64,000 nt of DNA from Hyphomicrobiales bacterium (GCA_900466605.1 UBMU01000008.1:310001-374000); one strand, 5' to 3'; shown: positions 18,074 to 27,707, counted from the stretch's first letter. Program-made: numbers and translations. The notes: generated by a model not told the origin, from the letters alone.

Positions 18074-19462
18074 ATGGCCCCCTATCAGTTCATCGAGAGA
18101 CCGACCCCGTTCAACAGCAAGGGCGGTTCGACGCTGCCGATCTTTGCCGTCACCCCTGCGCACATCGAAACGGGCACGATCGATCCGATCGCGCTCGATT
18201 GGGCAAAGAAGGCGGGGTACAAGGCCGAGAGCGGCTCGCTGCTGCTCATTCCGACTGAGGAAGGCCATCTTGGCGGGGCGCTGTTCGGGCTTGGCACCAA
18301 CCCGTCAGAGCAGCCTTACATCACCGGGAAACTTGCGCGCACTCTGCCGGCCGGCGATTGGCATATCGAGACGGCGCCTTTGACGGCAAACCGTCTCTCG
18401 CTTGGCTTTGGCCTCGGCAGCTACCGCTTCGACCGGTATAAGTCAGAAAAGTCTTCGGTTCCAACGCTGATGATCCCGCGCGATGCTGACGGCGCGGATA
18501 TCAAGCGACAGCTCGCTGGTGTCTTCCTGGCTCGCGACCTGATCAACACGCCAACGAACGACATGGGGCCGAACGAGTTGGAAGCCGCCTTCCGCGGCCT
18601 GGCGGCCAATTACAAGGCCGAGATCAATGTCGTCAGCGGTGACGACCTCAGGCAGAACTTCCCGCTCGTCCATACCGTCGGCCGCGCCAGCGCCGATGCA
18701 CCGCGTCTGCTCGAAATGCGCTGGGGCAAGAAGGGCCACCGCAAGATTACGCTTGTCGGCAAGGGCGTCTGTTTCGACACTGGCGGCCTCGATATCAAGC
18801 CGGCATCCTCAATGCTGCTGATGAAGAAGGACATGGGCGGCGCAGCGAACGTCATGGGCCTCGCGTTGATGATCATGGACGCCAAGCTCAAGGTCGACCT
18901 CAGGGTGATCGTTCCTGTCGTCGAGAACTCGATCTCCTCCAATGCCTTCCGCCCAGGTGACATCTACCGGAGCCGCAAGGGGCTGACCGTGCAGATCGAC
19001 AATACCGATGCCGAAGGCCGGTTGATCCTCGCAGATGCGCTTGCCTATGCCGATGAGGATGCGCCTGACCTCCTGATCGACATGGCGACATTGACCGGTG
19101 CAGCCCGTGTGGCCCTCGGTCCCGATCTGCCGCCCTTCTTTACCGATGATACCGAACTGGCTCAGGATTTGACCGAGGCAAGCATCGAGACGGACGACCC
19201 CCTGTGGCGACTTCCTCTCTATGCCGGCTATGAAAAGGATATTCGCGCCAAGTTTGCAGATATCACCAATGCGCCGGCGGGCGGCATGGCCGGCGCAATT
19301 ACCGCTGCCCTGTTTCTCAAGCGCTTCGTCTCCAGCGCAACGAGTTGGGCGCATTTCGATATTTACGGGTGGGCACCTTCCGAACGACCACACTCCCCCG
19401 GCGGCGGTGAGGCACAAGCCATTCGTGCGCTCTACCATCACATCCGCCAGAGCGTGCGCTGA
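18074..19462 (+). CDS. Leucyl aminopeptidase family (M17) metallopeptidase
   Basis: This 462-residue cytosolic peptidase removes N-terminal residues from peptides using two metal ions. The M17 catalytic domain shows GKGVCFDTGGLDIKP, then KKDMGGAANVMGLA, then the diagnostic NTDAEGRL signature with metal ligands, and finally a C-terminal helix-rich end. The N-terminal domain is divergent from E. coli PepA, so I give no gene symbol. GAAGGA precedes ATG 18074. It is not in an obvious operon; a hairpin follows it. Confidence 0.92.
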   Translation: MAPYQFIERPTPFNSKGGSTLPIFAVTPAHIETGTIDPIALDWAKKAGYKAESGSLLLIPTEEGHLGGALFGLGTNPSEQPYITGKLARTLPAGDWHIETAPLTANRLSLGFGLGSYRFDRYKSEKSSVPTLMIPRDADGADIKRQLAGVFLARDLINTPTNDMGPNELEAAFRGLAANYKAEINVVSGDDLRQNFPLVHTVGRASADAPRLLEMRWGKKGHRKITLVGKGVCFDTGGLDIKPASSMLLMKKDMGGAANVMGLALMIMDAKLKVDLRVIVPVVENSISSNAFRPGDIYRSRKGLTVQIDNTDAEGRLILADALAYADEDAPDLLIDMATLTGAARVALGPDLPPFFTDDTELAQDLTEASIETDDPLWRLPLYAGYEKDIRAKFADITNAPAGGMAGAITAALFLKRFVSSATSWAHFDIYGWAPSERPHSPGGGEAQAIRALYHHIRQSVR

Positions 19463-19494
19463 GAGCCAATCGTTAAAATTTTATTCACCGTGAT

Positions 19495-19514
19495 GGGCGG
19501 CAAGTTTGCCGCCC
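19495..19514 (+). terminator. Probable terminator after aminopeptidase gene
   Basis: GGGCGGC-AAGTTT-GCCGCCC forms a 7-bp GC-only stem with a 6-base loop 33 bases after the aminopeptidase stop. No T-tract follows on plus, so termination may be imperfect or rho-assisted. Confidence 0.45.
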
Positions 19515-19578
19515 CATTGCGCCGAACGTTGCACTGCCGGAAAATAGAACGCGGGCGTAGCGAGTTTCCGGAGGACCC

Positions 19579-19929
19579 ATGCCGATCGAACTGACGGCTT
19601 CTCAGGCATTAGGCCTGTGGCATGGTGTGACGCTCGATCAGGTCAGGCTCGATGAGCACGATTTGACGTTGCGCCAGATGGCGATCCTGCTGCATATCTA
19701 TCTCGTGCCGCCGCCGCATACTGTGCGCGGCCTGGCGGCTACGCTCAATGTGACCAAGCCTGTCATCACCCGGGCGCTGGACACGATGGGTGAGATGGGT
19801 TTGGTCGACCGCGTGCGCGATGAACGCGACCGCCGAAACGTGGTGATAAAGCGCACCGTCGGAGGCGCGCTTTATCTGGAAAAGCTTGGTGATCGCGTGC
19901 GCGACCAGGGTCGCCGCCTGACACCGTGA
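19579..19929 (+). CDS. MarR-family winged-helix regulator
   Basis: This 116-residue protein carries a winged-helix DNA-binding core. DLTLRQMAILLHIYL is followed by TVRGLAATLNVTKPVITRALDTMGEMGLV as the recognition helix region and DERDRRNVVIKRT as the wing, the MarR pattern. It is short for MarR but has the full core. It sits ten bases before the NlpC/P60 gene on the same strand, so the two are probably co-transcribed; its target is unknown. Confidence 0.8.
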   Translation: MPIELTASQALGLWHGVTLDQVRLDEHDLTLRQMAILLHIYLVPPPHTVRGLAATLNVTKPVITRALDTMGEMGLVDRVRDERDRRNVVIKRTVGGALYLEKLGDRVRDQGRRLTP

Positions 19930-19939
19930 AAGGGATAGA

Positions 19940-20797
19940 ATGACGATGCTTGACCGCCGCCTGCATGCCTACCGAACGGACCTTGCCGAGGCAGGGCTTG
20001 AGGGTCGCGTCGAAGCAACGCATTTCGTCGCCGGTACGCCGGCAAAGGTAGCCATACCGGTCGCCGGACTGCGCCCGGCGCCCGACGCTGCCAAGGGAAT
20101 CGATACTGAAGTGCTCCTCGGCGAGAGCGTCGCAGTGTTCGACCGCGCAGACGGCTGGTGCTGGGTCAAGGCCGCATCCGACGGCTATGTCGGCTACCTG
20201 CCCGAAGCCGCCCTCTCGGATGCGTTGATCGAGCCGACGCACATCGTGACGGTTCAGCGCACGTTCCTCTATCTGGAGCCGGAGCTTCGCAAGCCATACA
20301 AAGCCATTCTTTCCATAGGCAGCCTGGTCCAGGTCGTCGGCGAGGCAGAGGCGCGCGGCAACCACTATGCCATGCTGGCAGATGGTACGGCGATCTTTGC
20401 CAAGCACGTGCAGCCGATCGGCGCGGGCGATGGTGGCGACTATGTCGATGTGGCAAGCCGGTTTCTTGAAACGCCCTATCTCTGGGGCGGTCGTTCGGGA
20501 CTTGGCATCGACTGTTCGGGGCTCGTCCAGCTTGCGATGCTGATGACGGGACGAAGCGCGCCGCGTGACACCGACATGCAATCGGCGACCCTCGGCGAAC
20601 CGATCGACCGGTCCGAACTGCGCCGCGGCGATCTTGTTTTCTGGAAGGGTCACGTTGCCGTTCTGGAAGATCCGGAAACGATCATTCATGCCAACGGCCA
20701 TACGATGACGGTGGCGCGCGAGAACCTCGAGGATGCCATCAAGCGGATCGGCTGGCTCTACGAACAGCCCACCGGCTATCGTCGCCCGTTCATCTGA
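19940..20797 (+). CDS. NlpC/P60 (C40) peptidoglycan hydrolase with SH3 domains
   Basis: The 285-residue protein has SH3-like domains over roughly residues 50-165 and a C-terminal NlpC/P60 domain. The catalytic cysteine is in GIDCSGLVQ, the histidine in KGHVAVLED, and a third polar residue lies in the IIHANGHT segment. Such enzymes cut D-glutamyl-diaminopimelate links in peptidoglycan peptides. I see no signal peptide, so it may act on recycled muropeptides or leave by another route. It overlaps the convergent amidase gene by eight bases. Confidence 0.88.
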   Translation: MTMLDRRLHAYRTDLAEAGLEGRVEATHFVAGTPAKVAIPVAGLRPAPDAAKGIDTEVLLGESVAVFDRADGWCWVKAASDGYVGYLPEAALSDALIEPTHIVTVQRTFLYLEPELRKPYKAILSIGSLVQVVGEAEARGNHYAMLADGTAIFAKHVQPIGAGDGGDYVDVASRFLETPYLWGGRSGLGIDCSGLVQLAMLMTGRSAPRDTDMQSATLGEPIDRSELRRGDLVFWKGHVAVLEDPETIIHANGHTMTVARENLEDAIKRIGWLYEQPTGYRRPFI

Positions 20798-22181
20798 CAG
20801 GCAGCTTCGGCCATGAAGTGATACCGCCTGTCCAGGTCTCAAAGGCCTTCGACAGCCTCAGAACAAGCATGTCGCCAAAGCGTGGGCCGACGATCTGCAG
20901 ACCGATCGGTATTCCGGATCGCGAGAAACCGCAATTTATCGACGCGGCGGGTTGCTCCGACATGTTCCACGGCACGGTGAAGCAGATGTGCTCGAATGGG
21001 CGCGCCGGATCGTTCGTCGGCGAAGCCCATTCGGCCGGATAGGAGATGATTGGGTTGGTCGGGGAAATGACGGCGTCGACTGTCGTGAACAGCCTGCCGC
21101 AACTCTTCCGCATCTCAAACGTCTGATTGAAGCCCCGCACGGCGTCCACGCCACTTATGGAAGCACCACCCTCGGCCCACGCATAGATGTAGGGCAGAAT
21201 CTTGCTTCTTCGCTCCGCGTTCAGGGTCTCGATATCGCCCCAGAAACGCGACCGCCAAAAAGTGTCCAACCCATCAAGCATTTCTCGCGTCAGAACGGGC
21301 TGAACAGGGATGACAATCGCACCGGCGTCTTCAAATCGTCGGGCAGCAGCTTCGACGGCAGCCCGTACCTCGTGATCGACCGGAAGACCACAGCCAGCGT
21401 CGAGCATCAATCCAATCTTCAGTCCGCGAACATCGATCCCGAGATCCATCCAATCGAAATCGTTCGGCGGCAGGCCGGTGCCATCACGCCAATCCGGCCG
21501 GGAGAGCGTTGCCATGGAATAGGCCGCATCCTCGACGCTGCGCGTCATCGGCCCTGCACAACGGCCGACATAATACGGATCGACAGGAATGCGGCCATGG
21601 CTTGGCTTGAAGCCGAACGTACCCGTCCAGCCAGCCGGCAGCCGCACCGATCCTCCTATATCGGTACCGACGTGAAGAGGTCCGTAGCCTGCCGCGGCCG
21701 CGGCAGAGGCTCCAGCACTCGAGCCGCCGGGATTCTGCGTCGTATCCCACGGATTGCGACTCAGAGGGTGGAAGCTCGAGAGGCCCGACGACAGCATCCC
21801 GTAATCCGGGCAGGTCGTCTTTGCAAAGAGCACCGCGCCGTCTTCGCGCAACCGTGCCGCAGTAGGAGCATCCTCAGTTGCGGGCACCAATTCGACGGCG
21901 CTGGTCCCGAGCGGTACCGGCTGCCCCTTCGTGGCGATGAGTTCCTTCAGCGTCGCCGGAATACCGTCGAGTACGCCAAGGGGCGCGCCCTTCGCCCAGC
22001 GGTCGGTCGAAGCCTGCGCCTGATTGCGCGCGGCCACCGGATCGTAGGCGTAAAGGGCACAGATGGCGGGCTCCCACGCTTCGATATGTCTCTCCAACGC
22101 CAGCCAGTATTCGAGCGGAGACAGGCTTCGGTCCGCAAAGCGTCGTCTCAATTCGCGGATCGTCAAGTCGGTCTCTGACAT
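20790..22181 (-). CDS. Amidase-signature family hydrolase
   Basis: This 463-residue protein belongs to the amidase-signature family, which hydrolyses carboxamides with a Ser-cisSer-Lys triad. The glycine/serine-rich core is clear (GGSSAGASAAAAAGYGPLHVGTDIGGSVRLPA), and the lysine is probably that in DGIPATLKELIATKG near residue 80. Start ATG 22181 (MSETDLTIRELRRRF) is the natural N-terminus; the open frame extends further upstream but overlaps the permease gene. It is the last gene of the peptide/amide module on minus, so it may process the imported substrate. Confidence 0.88.
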   Translation of the reverse strand: MSETDLTIRELRRRFADRSLSPLEYWLALERHIEAWEPAICALYAYDPVAARNQAQASTDRWAKGAPLGVLDGIPATLKELIATKGQPVPLGTSAVELVPATEDAPTAARLREDGAVLFAKTTCPDYGMLSSGLSSFHPLSRNPWDTTQNPGGSSAGASAAAAAGYGPLHVGTDIGGSVRLPAGWTGTFGFKPSHGRIPVDPYYVGRCAGPMTRSVEDAAYSMATLSRPDWRDGTGLPPNDFDWMDLGIDVRGLKIGLMLDAGCGLPVDHEVRAAVEAAARRFEDAGAIVIPVQPVLTREMLDGLDTFWRSRFWGDIETLNAERRSKILPYIYAWAEGGASISGVDAVRGFNQTFEMRKSCGRLFTTVDAVISPTNPIISYPAEWASPTNDPARPFEHICFTVPWNMSEQPAASINCGFSRSGIPIGLQIVGPRFGDMLVLRLSKAFETWTGGITSWPKLPVR

Positions 22182-22213
22182 GGCACTCTCATCCGGGCAT
22201 TTGGTTTCGAAAA

Positions 22214-23080
22214 CTAGCGGCGGCTTGCCTCGCGCGGGTCGAGCATGTCGCGCAGCCCATCGCCAAGCATGTTGAAGCCGAAGACGCAAAGCGCGATGGC
22301 AAGCCCGGGCAAGATGGCCAGCCACGGCGCGAGCGCCAGGTAGGTTTGTGCATCGGCAAGCATTCGGCCCCAGGTTGGAGTGGGTGGCGCGATGCCGAGG
22401 CCAAGGAAGCTGAGGCCAGCCTCCGTCAGCACCGCCAGCCCCAGCTGGATCGTCGCCTGAACGATGATCTGGCTCATGATATTCGGCAGCACGTGACGGA
22501 CGGAGATCGTGAAGCGGCTGTTTCCGATTGCGCGAGCAGCGAGGACATAGTCCCGGCTCCACGCCTGTAAGGCGATGGCCAGCGTGACGCGTGCAAAGAC
22601 CGGGATCATGAACGTCGCGATGGCAATGATAGCGGTGAGCCTGCCCGGGCCGAGAAAGGCGCCTAGCATCATCGCCGAAAGGATCGGCGGCAGCGCAAAG
22701 ATGACGTCGCAGCCCCGCATCAGCAGAGCTTCAAATGTACCCCGCACGGCCGCCGCCGAGATACCGGCGATCGAACCAACCGTTCCGCCGATCGCAACCG
22801 CCACGATGGCGATCGAAAGGGAGTTCCAGCAGCCGACCATCATCATCGAGAGAACGTCCCGGCCGAACTGATCGGTGCCGAGAATACCGAACGCAAACGG
22901 CGGCTGAAGCTTGTGAATGATCTGCATCTTCGCCGGCGGCAGCGGTGTCCAGACCAGCGACAGCAAAGCAACGGCGACGAGAAGCAGGATGATGCCGCCG
23001 CCGACCATGAGATTTATTCTCCGGCTAATTTCGAAACGCCGGCGCCTGAGACTAACTTGATGGGATGTGATGGGCGTCAT
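22214..23080 (-). CDS. Peptide/nickel-type ABC transporter permease (DppC-like)
   Basis: This 288-residue inner-membrane permease has the N-terminal helix and FGILGTDQFGRDVLSMM segment typical of DppC/OppC, then about five more helices. The EAA loop is VLAARAIGNSRFTISVRHVLPN. ATG 23080 is one base from the end of the DppB-like gene and has a GGAAGGG ribosome-binding site. A longer start inside the upstream gene is unlikely. It should pair with the DppB-like protein. No ATPase gene is present in this module, so an ATPase encoded elsewhere would be needed. Confidence 0.9.
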   Translation of the reverse strand: MTPITSHQVSLRRRRFEISRRINLMVGGGIILLLVAVALLSLVWTPLPPAKMQIIHKLQPPFAFGILGTDQFGRDVLSMMMVGCWNSLSIAIVAVAIGGTVGSIAGISAAAVRGTFEALLMRGCDVIFALPPILSAMMLGAFLGPGRLTAIIAIATFMIPVFARVTLAIALQAWSRDYVLAARAIGNSRFTISVRHVLPNIMSQIIVQATIQLGLAVLTEAGLSFLGLGIAPPTPTWGRMLADAQTYLALAPWLAILPGLAIALCVFGFNMLGDGLRDMLDPREASRR

Positions 23081-23081
23081 G

Positions 23082-24029
23082 TCAAACGCCCTTCCGCAGT
23101 CGCGGATCGATCGCCAGATAGGACAGATCGACAAGGAAGTTCATCACAATCACGAGCCCGGCAAAGAACAGTACCACATCCTGCATGACGATGATGTCGC
23201 GCTGCGACAGCGCTTGGTAGGCAAGCCGACCGAGACCGGGAAGATTGAAGACGTTTTCGACCAGCACAGCGCCCGCGACCAGAAACGTGAACTGAAGACC
23301 GAGGATCGTCAGAACAGGAACAAGGGCATTGGGCACCGAGTGGCGCCATAGCACACGCTGTGCCGAGAGCCCCTTTGCCACGGCGGTGCGGGTGAAATCC
23401 TCGTGCAGGGTCTCCAGCACGGCCGAGCGTGTGACGCGCGTGAGGACGGCCGCCTGCGGCAAGGCGAGCGCGAAGGCGGGCAGGAGAAGTGCCTTCAACG
23501 CCGGCCAAAGGCCGTAACTCCACCCTGGGAATCCGCCGGCCGGCATCCAGCCAAGTGCCGACGAAAAGAGCATGATCAGCAGCAGTGCCACCCAGAAACC
23601 GGGGACGGCGATGCCGATCTGCGAGAAGATCGAAGCAATCGCGTCGGGCACGCCGCCGCGATGCGATGCCGCAAGAACGCCGAGGGGTAGAGCGATGGCA
23701 ACGGAGAGGATGATTGCCATCAGCGCCAGGGGCAGCGTCACCGCCAGCCTCTCAAGGATCAGCCCGGCCACCGGGACGCCATAGGTGTAGGATTGGCCGA
23801 GATTGCCGCGCAGCACCCCGGCGAGCCACTCTCCATAGCGCCACAGCAGCGGCTGATCGAGCCCGAGCTCATGGCGCAATGCGGCGAGCGTTTCCGGCGA
23901 TGCGGACGTGCCGAGCATGATCGAAGCGGGATCACCCGGCAGCAGATCCATCACCGCAAAGATCAACAGCGAAACGACAGCGAGCGTAAGGATGAGACCA
24001 GCGAGGCGACGGGACAGAAGCGCTATCAT
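23082..24029 (-). CDS. Peptide/nickel-type ABC transporter permease (DppB-like)
   Basis: The 315-residue permease shows the DppB/OppB N-terminus (RRLAGLILTLAVVSLLIFAVMDLLPGDPA), five or six membrane helices and the conserved EAA segment TAVAKGLSAQRVLWRHSVPNAL. It lies 47 bases downstream of the solute-binding-protein gene and one base before the second permease gene, as in standard peptide-transporter operons. Substrate cannot be set from the permease alone. Confidence 0.9.
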   Translation of the reverse strand: MIALLSRRLAGLILTLAVVSLLIFAVMDLLPGDPASIMLGTSASPETLAALRHELGLDQPLLWRYGEWLAGVLRGNLGQSYTYGVPVAGLILERLAVTLPLALMAIILSVAIALPLGVLAASHRGGVPDAIASIFSQIGIAVPGFWVALLLIMLFSSALGWMPAGGFPGWSYGLWPALKALLLPAFALALPQAAVLTRVTRSAVLETLHEDFTRTAVAKGLSAQRVLWRHSVPNALVPVLTILGLQFTFLVAGAVLVENVFNLPGLGRLAYQALSQRDIIVMQDVVLFFAGLVIVMNFLVDLSYLAIDPRLRKGV

Positions 24030-24076
24030 TTCACGTCCGGTTCTACTCGCCGCCTCGCCATCTCACTCACCCGCAA

Positions 24077-25606
24077 TCAGTCTTCCCAGGAGACGTTCGT
24101 CAGGACGTTCGACGGAATGGGCTCGTTCTCCCAGAGACCCTTCAGCTTCTTGTCCCAGACGCCCAGCTTGGGCATGACGAAGAGATAGAGCGCCGGTACA
24201 TCCTCGGCCAGAATCTTCTGGGCGTCGCCGTAGATGCTGGCCTGCGCCGCCGGATCCGAGGTTTCCTGCACCTTCTTCATCAGCTCGTTGAAAGCCGGAT
24301 TCTTGTAATTGAAGTAGTAGGGGTCGCGTGCGTAAATGTCGATGTCCAGCGGTTCGGCGTGGGCGACGATTGTCATCTCGTAGGCGCGGTCCTTCATGAC
24401 ATCCTGCACCCACTTGGCTGGAAACTCGGTTGGCTCGATGTTCATCGTCACGCCGATTTCGGCCAGCATCGCCTGCATGACCTGTGCGCTGCGTGGCGCA
24501 TAGGCCATTTGCGGCGACTTGATTGTGAAGGTGAAGCCATTCGGATAGCCAGCTTCGGCAAGCAGTGCCTTCGCCTTTTCAGGATTGTAGGGCAAAGCGG
24601 CGGTAAGATCGACATAGCCCGGATCGTTCGGCGTGTAGTGGCTGCCGATCGGCGTGCCGAGCCCTGACCAGGCAACATCGATGACGGTCTTGCGATCGAT
24701 CGCCATCATCAGCGCCTGGCGCACACGCTTGTCGTCAAAGGGTTTCTTGGCGTTGTTCATGCCGGCCACGACCTTAAGCTCGGTGTTGCCGATCTTGGTC
24801 GCAAGCTTCGCGTCACCATCAAAGGAGCTCATCAGCTCGGGTGCTGCGAATTCAGGAATGGCGTCGACATCACCCGACTTCAGCGCCGCCGCCTGGGCCT
24901 GCGGATCGGCGATGAAGCGGAAGGTCACTTTATCGAGCTTTACCGCGACGTCCTTGTTCCAATAGTCGGGGTTCTTTTCCAGCTCGACCTTGTCGCCCTT
25001 CGCCCAATTGACGAATTTGAACGGACCGGTGCCGACAGGCGTCGTCTTGTCTGCGGCGGCAGACTTCGAGCCGACCATGACGGATGCCGGCCAGCCGAGC
25101 CAATAGAGAAGGCTTCCAGTTGGCGCAGAGAGCTTGAGGACGAGCGTTTCCGGGTCAGGCGTTTCGATGGAAGCGATCGAGGTGAAGAAACGCTTTTGCG
25201 GGTTCACCGAGTCTGCTCCGCGGGCGCGGTCGAGCGCGAACTTCGCGGCAGTTGAATCGAAGGCCTCGCCATCGTGAAATTTGACGCCGGCTTGCAGCTT
25301 GAACGTATAGGTGAGGCCGTCAGGAGAGACATCCCAGCTCTTGGCGAGTTGCGGCTGCACCTTGCCGGCCTCATCAATCGAAACAAGCCCCTCGAAGACA
25401 TTCTGCCAGGTCACCTGACCGATTGCGACCGGGGCCGCGATCGTCGGATCGAGGCCCGTCGGCTCCACGGTCATACCGAGCGTCAGCGTGGTTTTGGCTG
25501 CTTCCGCTGGGCTAAGTCCGAGCAAGACGAGGCCGACGGAAGCGGCCGCGCCGAGATAGAGTCGCCGAACAAGCCGCGCCGACGGCGCGCGCGAAACCTT
25601 GATCAT
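24077..25606 (-). CDS. Peptide-type ABC transporter substrate-binding protein (SBP_bac_5)
   Basis: This 509-residue periplasmic protein has a basic N-terminus and a signal peptide ending near PAEAA. The SBP_bac_5 fold follows, with family landmarks VTWQNVFEGLVSIDEAGKVQPQLAKSWDVSPDGLTYTFKL and FHDGEAFDS. Homologues bind di/oligopeptides, nickel or opine-like compounds. The neighbouring P1 peptidase and amidase suggest a peptide or amide ligand. Its upstream gap holds a 7-bp inverted repeat that could be the LysR target. Confidence 0.9.
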   Translation of the reverse strand: MIKVSRAPSARLVRRLYLGAAASVGLVLLGLSPAEAAKTTLTLGMTVEPTGLDPTIAAPVAIGQVTWQNVFEGLVSIDEAGKVQPQLAKSWDVSPDGLTYTFKLQAGVKFHDGEAFDSTAAKFALDRARGADSVNPQKRFFTSIASIETPDPETLVLKLSAPTGSLLYWLGWPASVMVGSKSAAADKTTPVGTGPFKFVNWAKGDKVELEKNPDYWNKDVAVKLDKVTFRFIADPQAQAAALKSGDVDAIPEFAAPELMSSFDGDAKLATKIGNTELKVVAGMNNAKKPFDDKRVRQALMMAIDRKTVIDVAWSGLGTPIGSHYTPNDPGYVDLTAALPYNPEKAKALLAEAGYPNGFTFTIKSPQMAYAPRSAQVMQAMLAEIGVTMNIEPTEFPAKWVQDVMKDRAYEMTIVAHAEPLDIDIYARDPYYFNYKNPAFNELMKKVQETSDPAAQASIYGDAQKILAEDVPALYLFVMPKLGVWDKKLKGLWENEPIPSNVLTNVSWED

Positions 25607-25702
25607 TCTGTTCCCCTGTCTGGCCGCCGCCGCAGCAACGACCTTTTATGCGCTAAGGTGTCATTGCCCGAGTGCACACACAATGACAATTATGTGTTCT
25701 CG

Positions 25703-25723
25703 GTGTAGCCGAAAGTGCTACAC
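25703..25723. promoter_or_regulatory. Inverted repeat upstream of the peptide ABC operon
   Basis: GTGTAGC-CGAAAGT-GCTACAC is a perfect 7-bp inverted repeat with a 7-base spacer, about 100 bases before the binding-protein start and 32 bases after the LysR stop. It lacks a T-tract and does not show the classic T-N11-A LysR spacing, so operator function is only a guess. Confidence 0.4.
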
Positions 25724-25754
25724 TCGAAGAGCGGTCCCGAGCAAGTCCACGGGG

Positions 25755-26657
25755 CTAATCTTTTGCGCGCTCGCGCATGAACCGCTCGATAAAATCGACC
25801 AGCTTCGTTGCCGCAAAGGAAAGCTGGCGATCAGGGGCGACACAAAGATCGACATAGGTTCGTATCGCGCTCTTGCCGGCCAAGGGAATAGCGAGGAGCT
25901 GGCCAGCCTCGATCTCACGACGAACGGTCAACGCGGGCAACAGAGTGACGGCCGCACCGCTTAGAACCAGCTCCTTCAGCATTTCGAGCGAGCTGGTAAC
26001 GAACACCGGCTCAACATCCAAGCCCTCCTTCTCGATCCGCGCATCGAAGGCCTGACGGAAACTGAAGGACTGATCGGGGAGCGCCAGAGAGAACTCCGCG
26101 ATATCCTTCAACTGGATTTCCGACCGGTCTGCTGCGGCATGTCCGGGGGCAACGATCAGATCATAGGCGATTTCCGAACGCAGCCGTATTTTCGTGCCGG
26201 AGAGCGGTGGCGCAAACAGCGTTACGGCAATATCGGCCTCGGCGCCGTTGACCGCTTCGATCGCCTGCCGCGCGCTCGTTATCACAACCTCGAAACGCAG
26301 CTTCGGATATTTCAGGCTGAACTCCGCGAGCGCCGGGGCGAGCAGATTGGCGACCGTGGCGCCGTTGGCATAAATGTTGACCTTGCCGCGCTGCAGCCCT
26401 TTCAAATCCTCGATCAGCTGGCCCACGTGATCGAGTTCGCGCAGTGTCCGTCCGGCGCGGGCCGCAAGCAGCTCGCCGGCCGCCGTCAGCTTCACGCCGC
26501 GGGCGCTGCGCTCCACAAGCGGCGCGCCAAAGTGATATTCGAGATTCTCGATCTGCCGGCTGATCGCCGTCGGGGCAACGTTCAGATTCTCCGCAGCCTG
26601 GCGCATGGAATTGGTGCGCACCAGCTCGTCGAAATACATCAGGGCACGGATCTGCAT
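25755..26657 (-). CDS. LysR-family transcriptional regulator
   Basis: This 300-residue regulator has an N-terminal LysR winged helix (ALMYFDELVRTNSMRQAAENLNVAPTAISRQIENLEYHFGAPLVERSARGVKLTAAG) and a C-terminal substrate-binding-like domain. It lies between the P1 peptidase gene (18 bases upstream on the same strand) and the ABC operon. Unlike the usual divergent LysR layout it reads in the same direction as its neighbours. It probably controls uptake and breakdown of the imported peptide or amide. Confidence 0.92.
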   Translation of the reverse strand: MQIRALMYFDELVRTNSMRQAAENLNVAPTAISRQIENLEYHFGAPLVERSARGVKLTAAGELLAARAGRTLRELDHVGQLIEDLKGLQRGKVNIYANGATVANLLAPALAEFSLKYPKLRFEVVITSARQAIEAVNGAEADIAVTLFAPPLSGTKIRLRSEIAYDLIVAPGHAAADRSEIQLKDIAEFSLALPDQSFSFRQAFDARIEKEGLDVEPVFVTSSLEMLKELVLSGAAVTLLPALTVRREIEAGQLLAIPLAGKSAIRTYVDLCVAPDRQLSFAATKLVDFIERFMRERAKD

Positions 26658-26675
26658 GTCGTGGTCTCCGCCGCT

Positions 26676-27707
26676 TCAGGCAATGTCGTCCTGTTTAGGC
26701 GATCTTGCGCGATCAGGGTAGCGGTCTCGCCAGGCCTGCTGCGCGCCAGCGACCGGAAGTGCAGTAGCCTCGTAGACGCCACGCGCGATAGCGCGCGCCA
26801 TCACTATCGTGGCGAAATGGCAGAGCTCTAGAAAGGCTGGAAGGTCCGGCCGCAGTTTGCTGCCCGTCGCCGCGGCAAAGACCGTGTCGCCATCCAGCGG
26901 CAGATGCGCCGGCAACAGCGCCCGCGCGAAACCGTCATGAGCCATGATCGCGAGGCGGTGCGCCTCCTGCTTCGTCAACTCGGCATCGGTGACGATGGCG
27001 CCGATCGTCGTCGCCGTTGCATTCGTGCCCTTCAGCCGCATACGGGTATCGGCTTCAGAGATCGGCGAGGGCAAGCCGAGGCCGCCAAATTCTGCGTTCT
27101 GCTCGAAAGGCGCCGACCAGAAGTGCGGCCCCTCCCCCACCGTCGCCGAGCCGAGCGCATTGACGGCAACGATCGCAGCGATCGTCAGTCCACTGCTGGT
27201 TTCGGCGCTTGCCGAACCGAGCCCGCCCTTAAAAGTCGCGGTCGTAGCTCCCGCCCCCGCACCAACACTGCCGAGCGCGAATTGTCCCTTTGCGGCCGCC
27301 TTGAACGCTTGGTAGCCCATGTCGCGATAGGGCGACTGCAGACCCCACCCCTTGTTGCCACCGTTGAGAAGGTCCATCAGGATTGCCTGGGGAACGATCG
27401 GCACCTTGACATCACCGACGGGGAAACCTCGACCGGCTTCGCGCAGACCCGCCTGAACGCCACCAGCAGCGTCAAGGCCGAAGGCCGAGCCCCCGGATAG
27501 GACGAAGGCGTCGACCGCGCCGACCGTCATCGAAGGATCCAGGAGCGCCGTGTCGCGGCCGCCGGGTGCGCCGCCCAGCACGACGCCCGAGGCCGTCGCG
27601 GGCTCATCGAAGATGATGGCGGTCACGCCAGAGCCGAGCAGCAAGTCCGTCGCGCTTCCGACGGCGACGCCTTCAATGTCAGTGATCAGATTGAGCAAGC
27701 GCGCCAT
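26676..27707 (-). CDS. P1 (DmpA-like) family aminopeptidase
   Basis: This 343-residue protein belongs to the P1 family of Ntn-type hydrolases (DmpA, BapA and relatives), which self-cleave into two chains and release N-terminal residues, some acting on D- or beta-amino acids. The N-terminus NLITDIEGVAVGSATD, the GGSAFGLDAAGGVQAGLRE segment and the late GTNATATTIGAIVTDAELTKQEAHRLA segment are family features. A threonine in the latter is the likely autocatalytic nucleophile. It is first in the minus-strand peptide module. Confidence 0.87.
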   Translation of the reverse strand: MARLLNLITDIEGVAVGSATDLLLGSGVTAIIFDEPATASGVVLGGAPGGRDTALLDPSMTVGAVDAFVLSGGSAFGLDAAGGVQAGLREAGRGFPVGDVKVPIVPQAILMDLLNGGNKGWGLQSPYRDMGYQAFKAAAKGQFALGSVGAGAGATTATFKGGLGSASAETSSGLTIAAIVAVNALGSATVGEGPHFWSAPFEQNAEFGGLGLPSPISEADTRMRLKGTNATATTIGAIVTDAELTKQEAHRLAIMAHDGFARALLPAHLPLDGDTVFAAATGSKLRPDLPAFLELCHFATIVMARAIARGVYEATALPVAGAQQAWRDRYPDRARSPKQDDIA

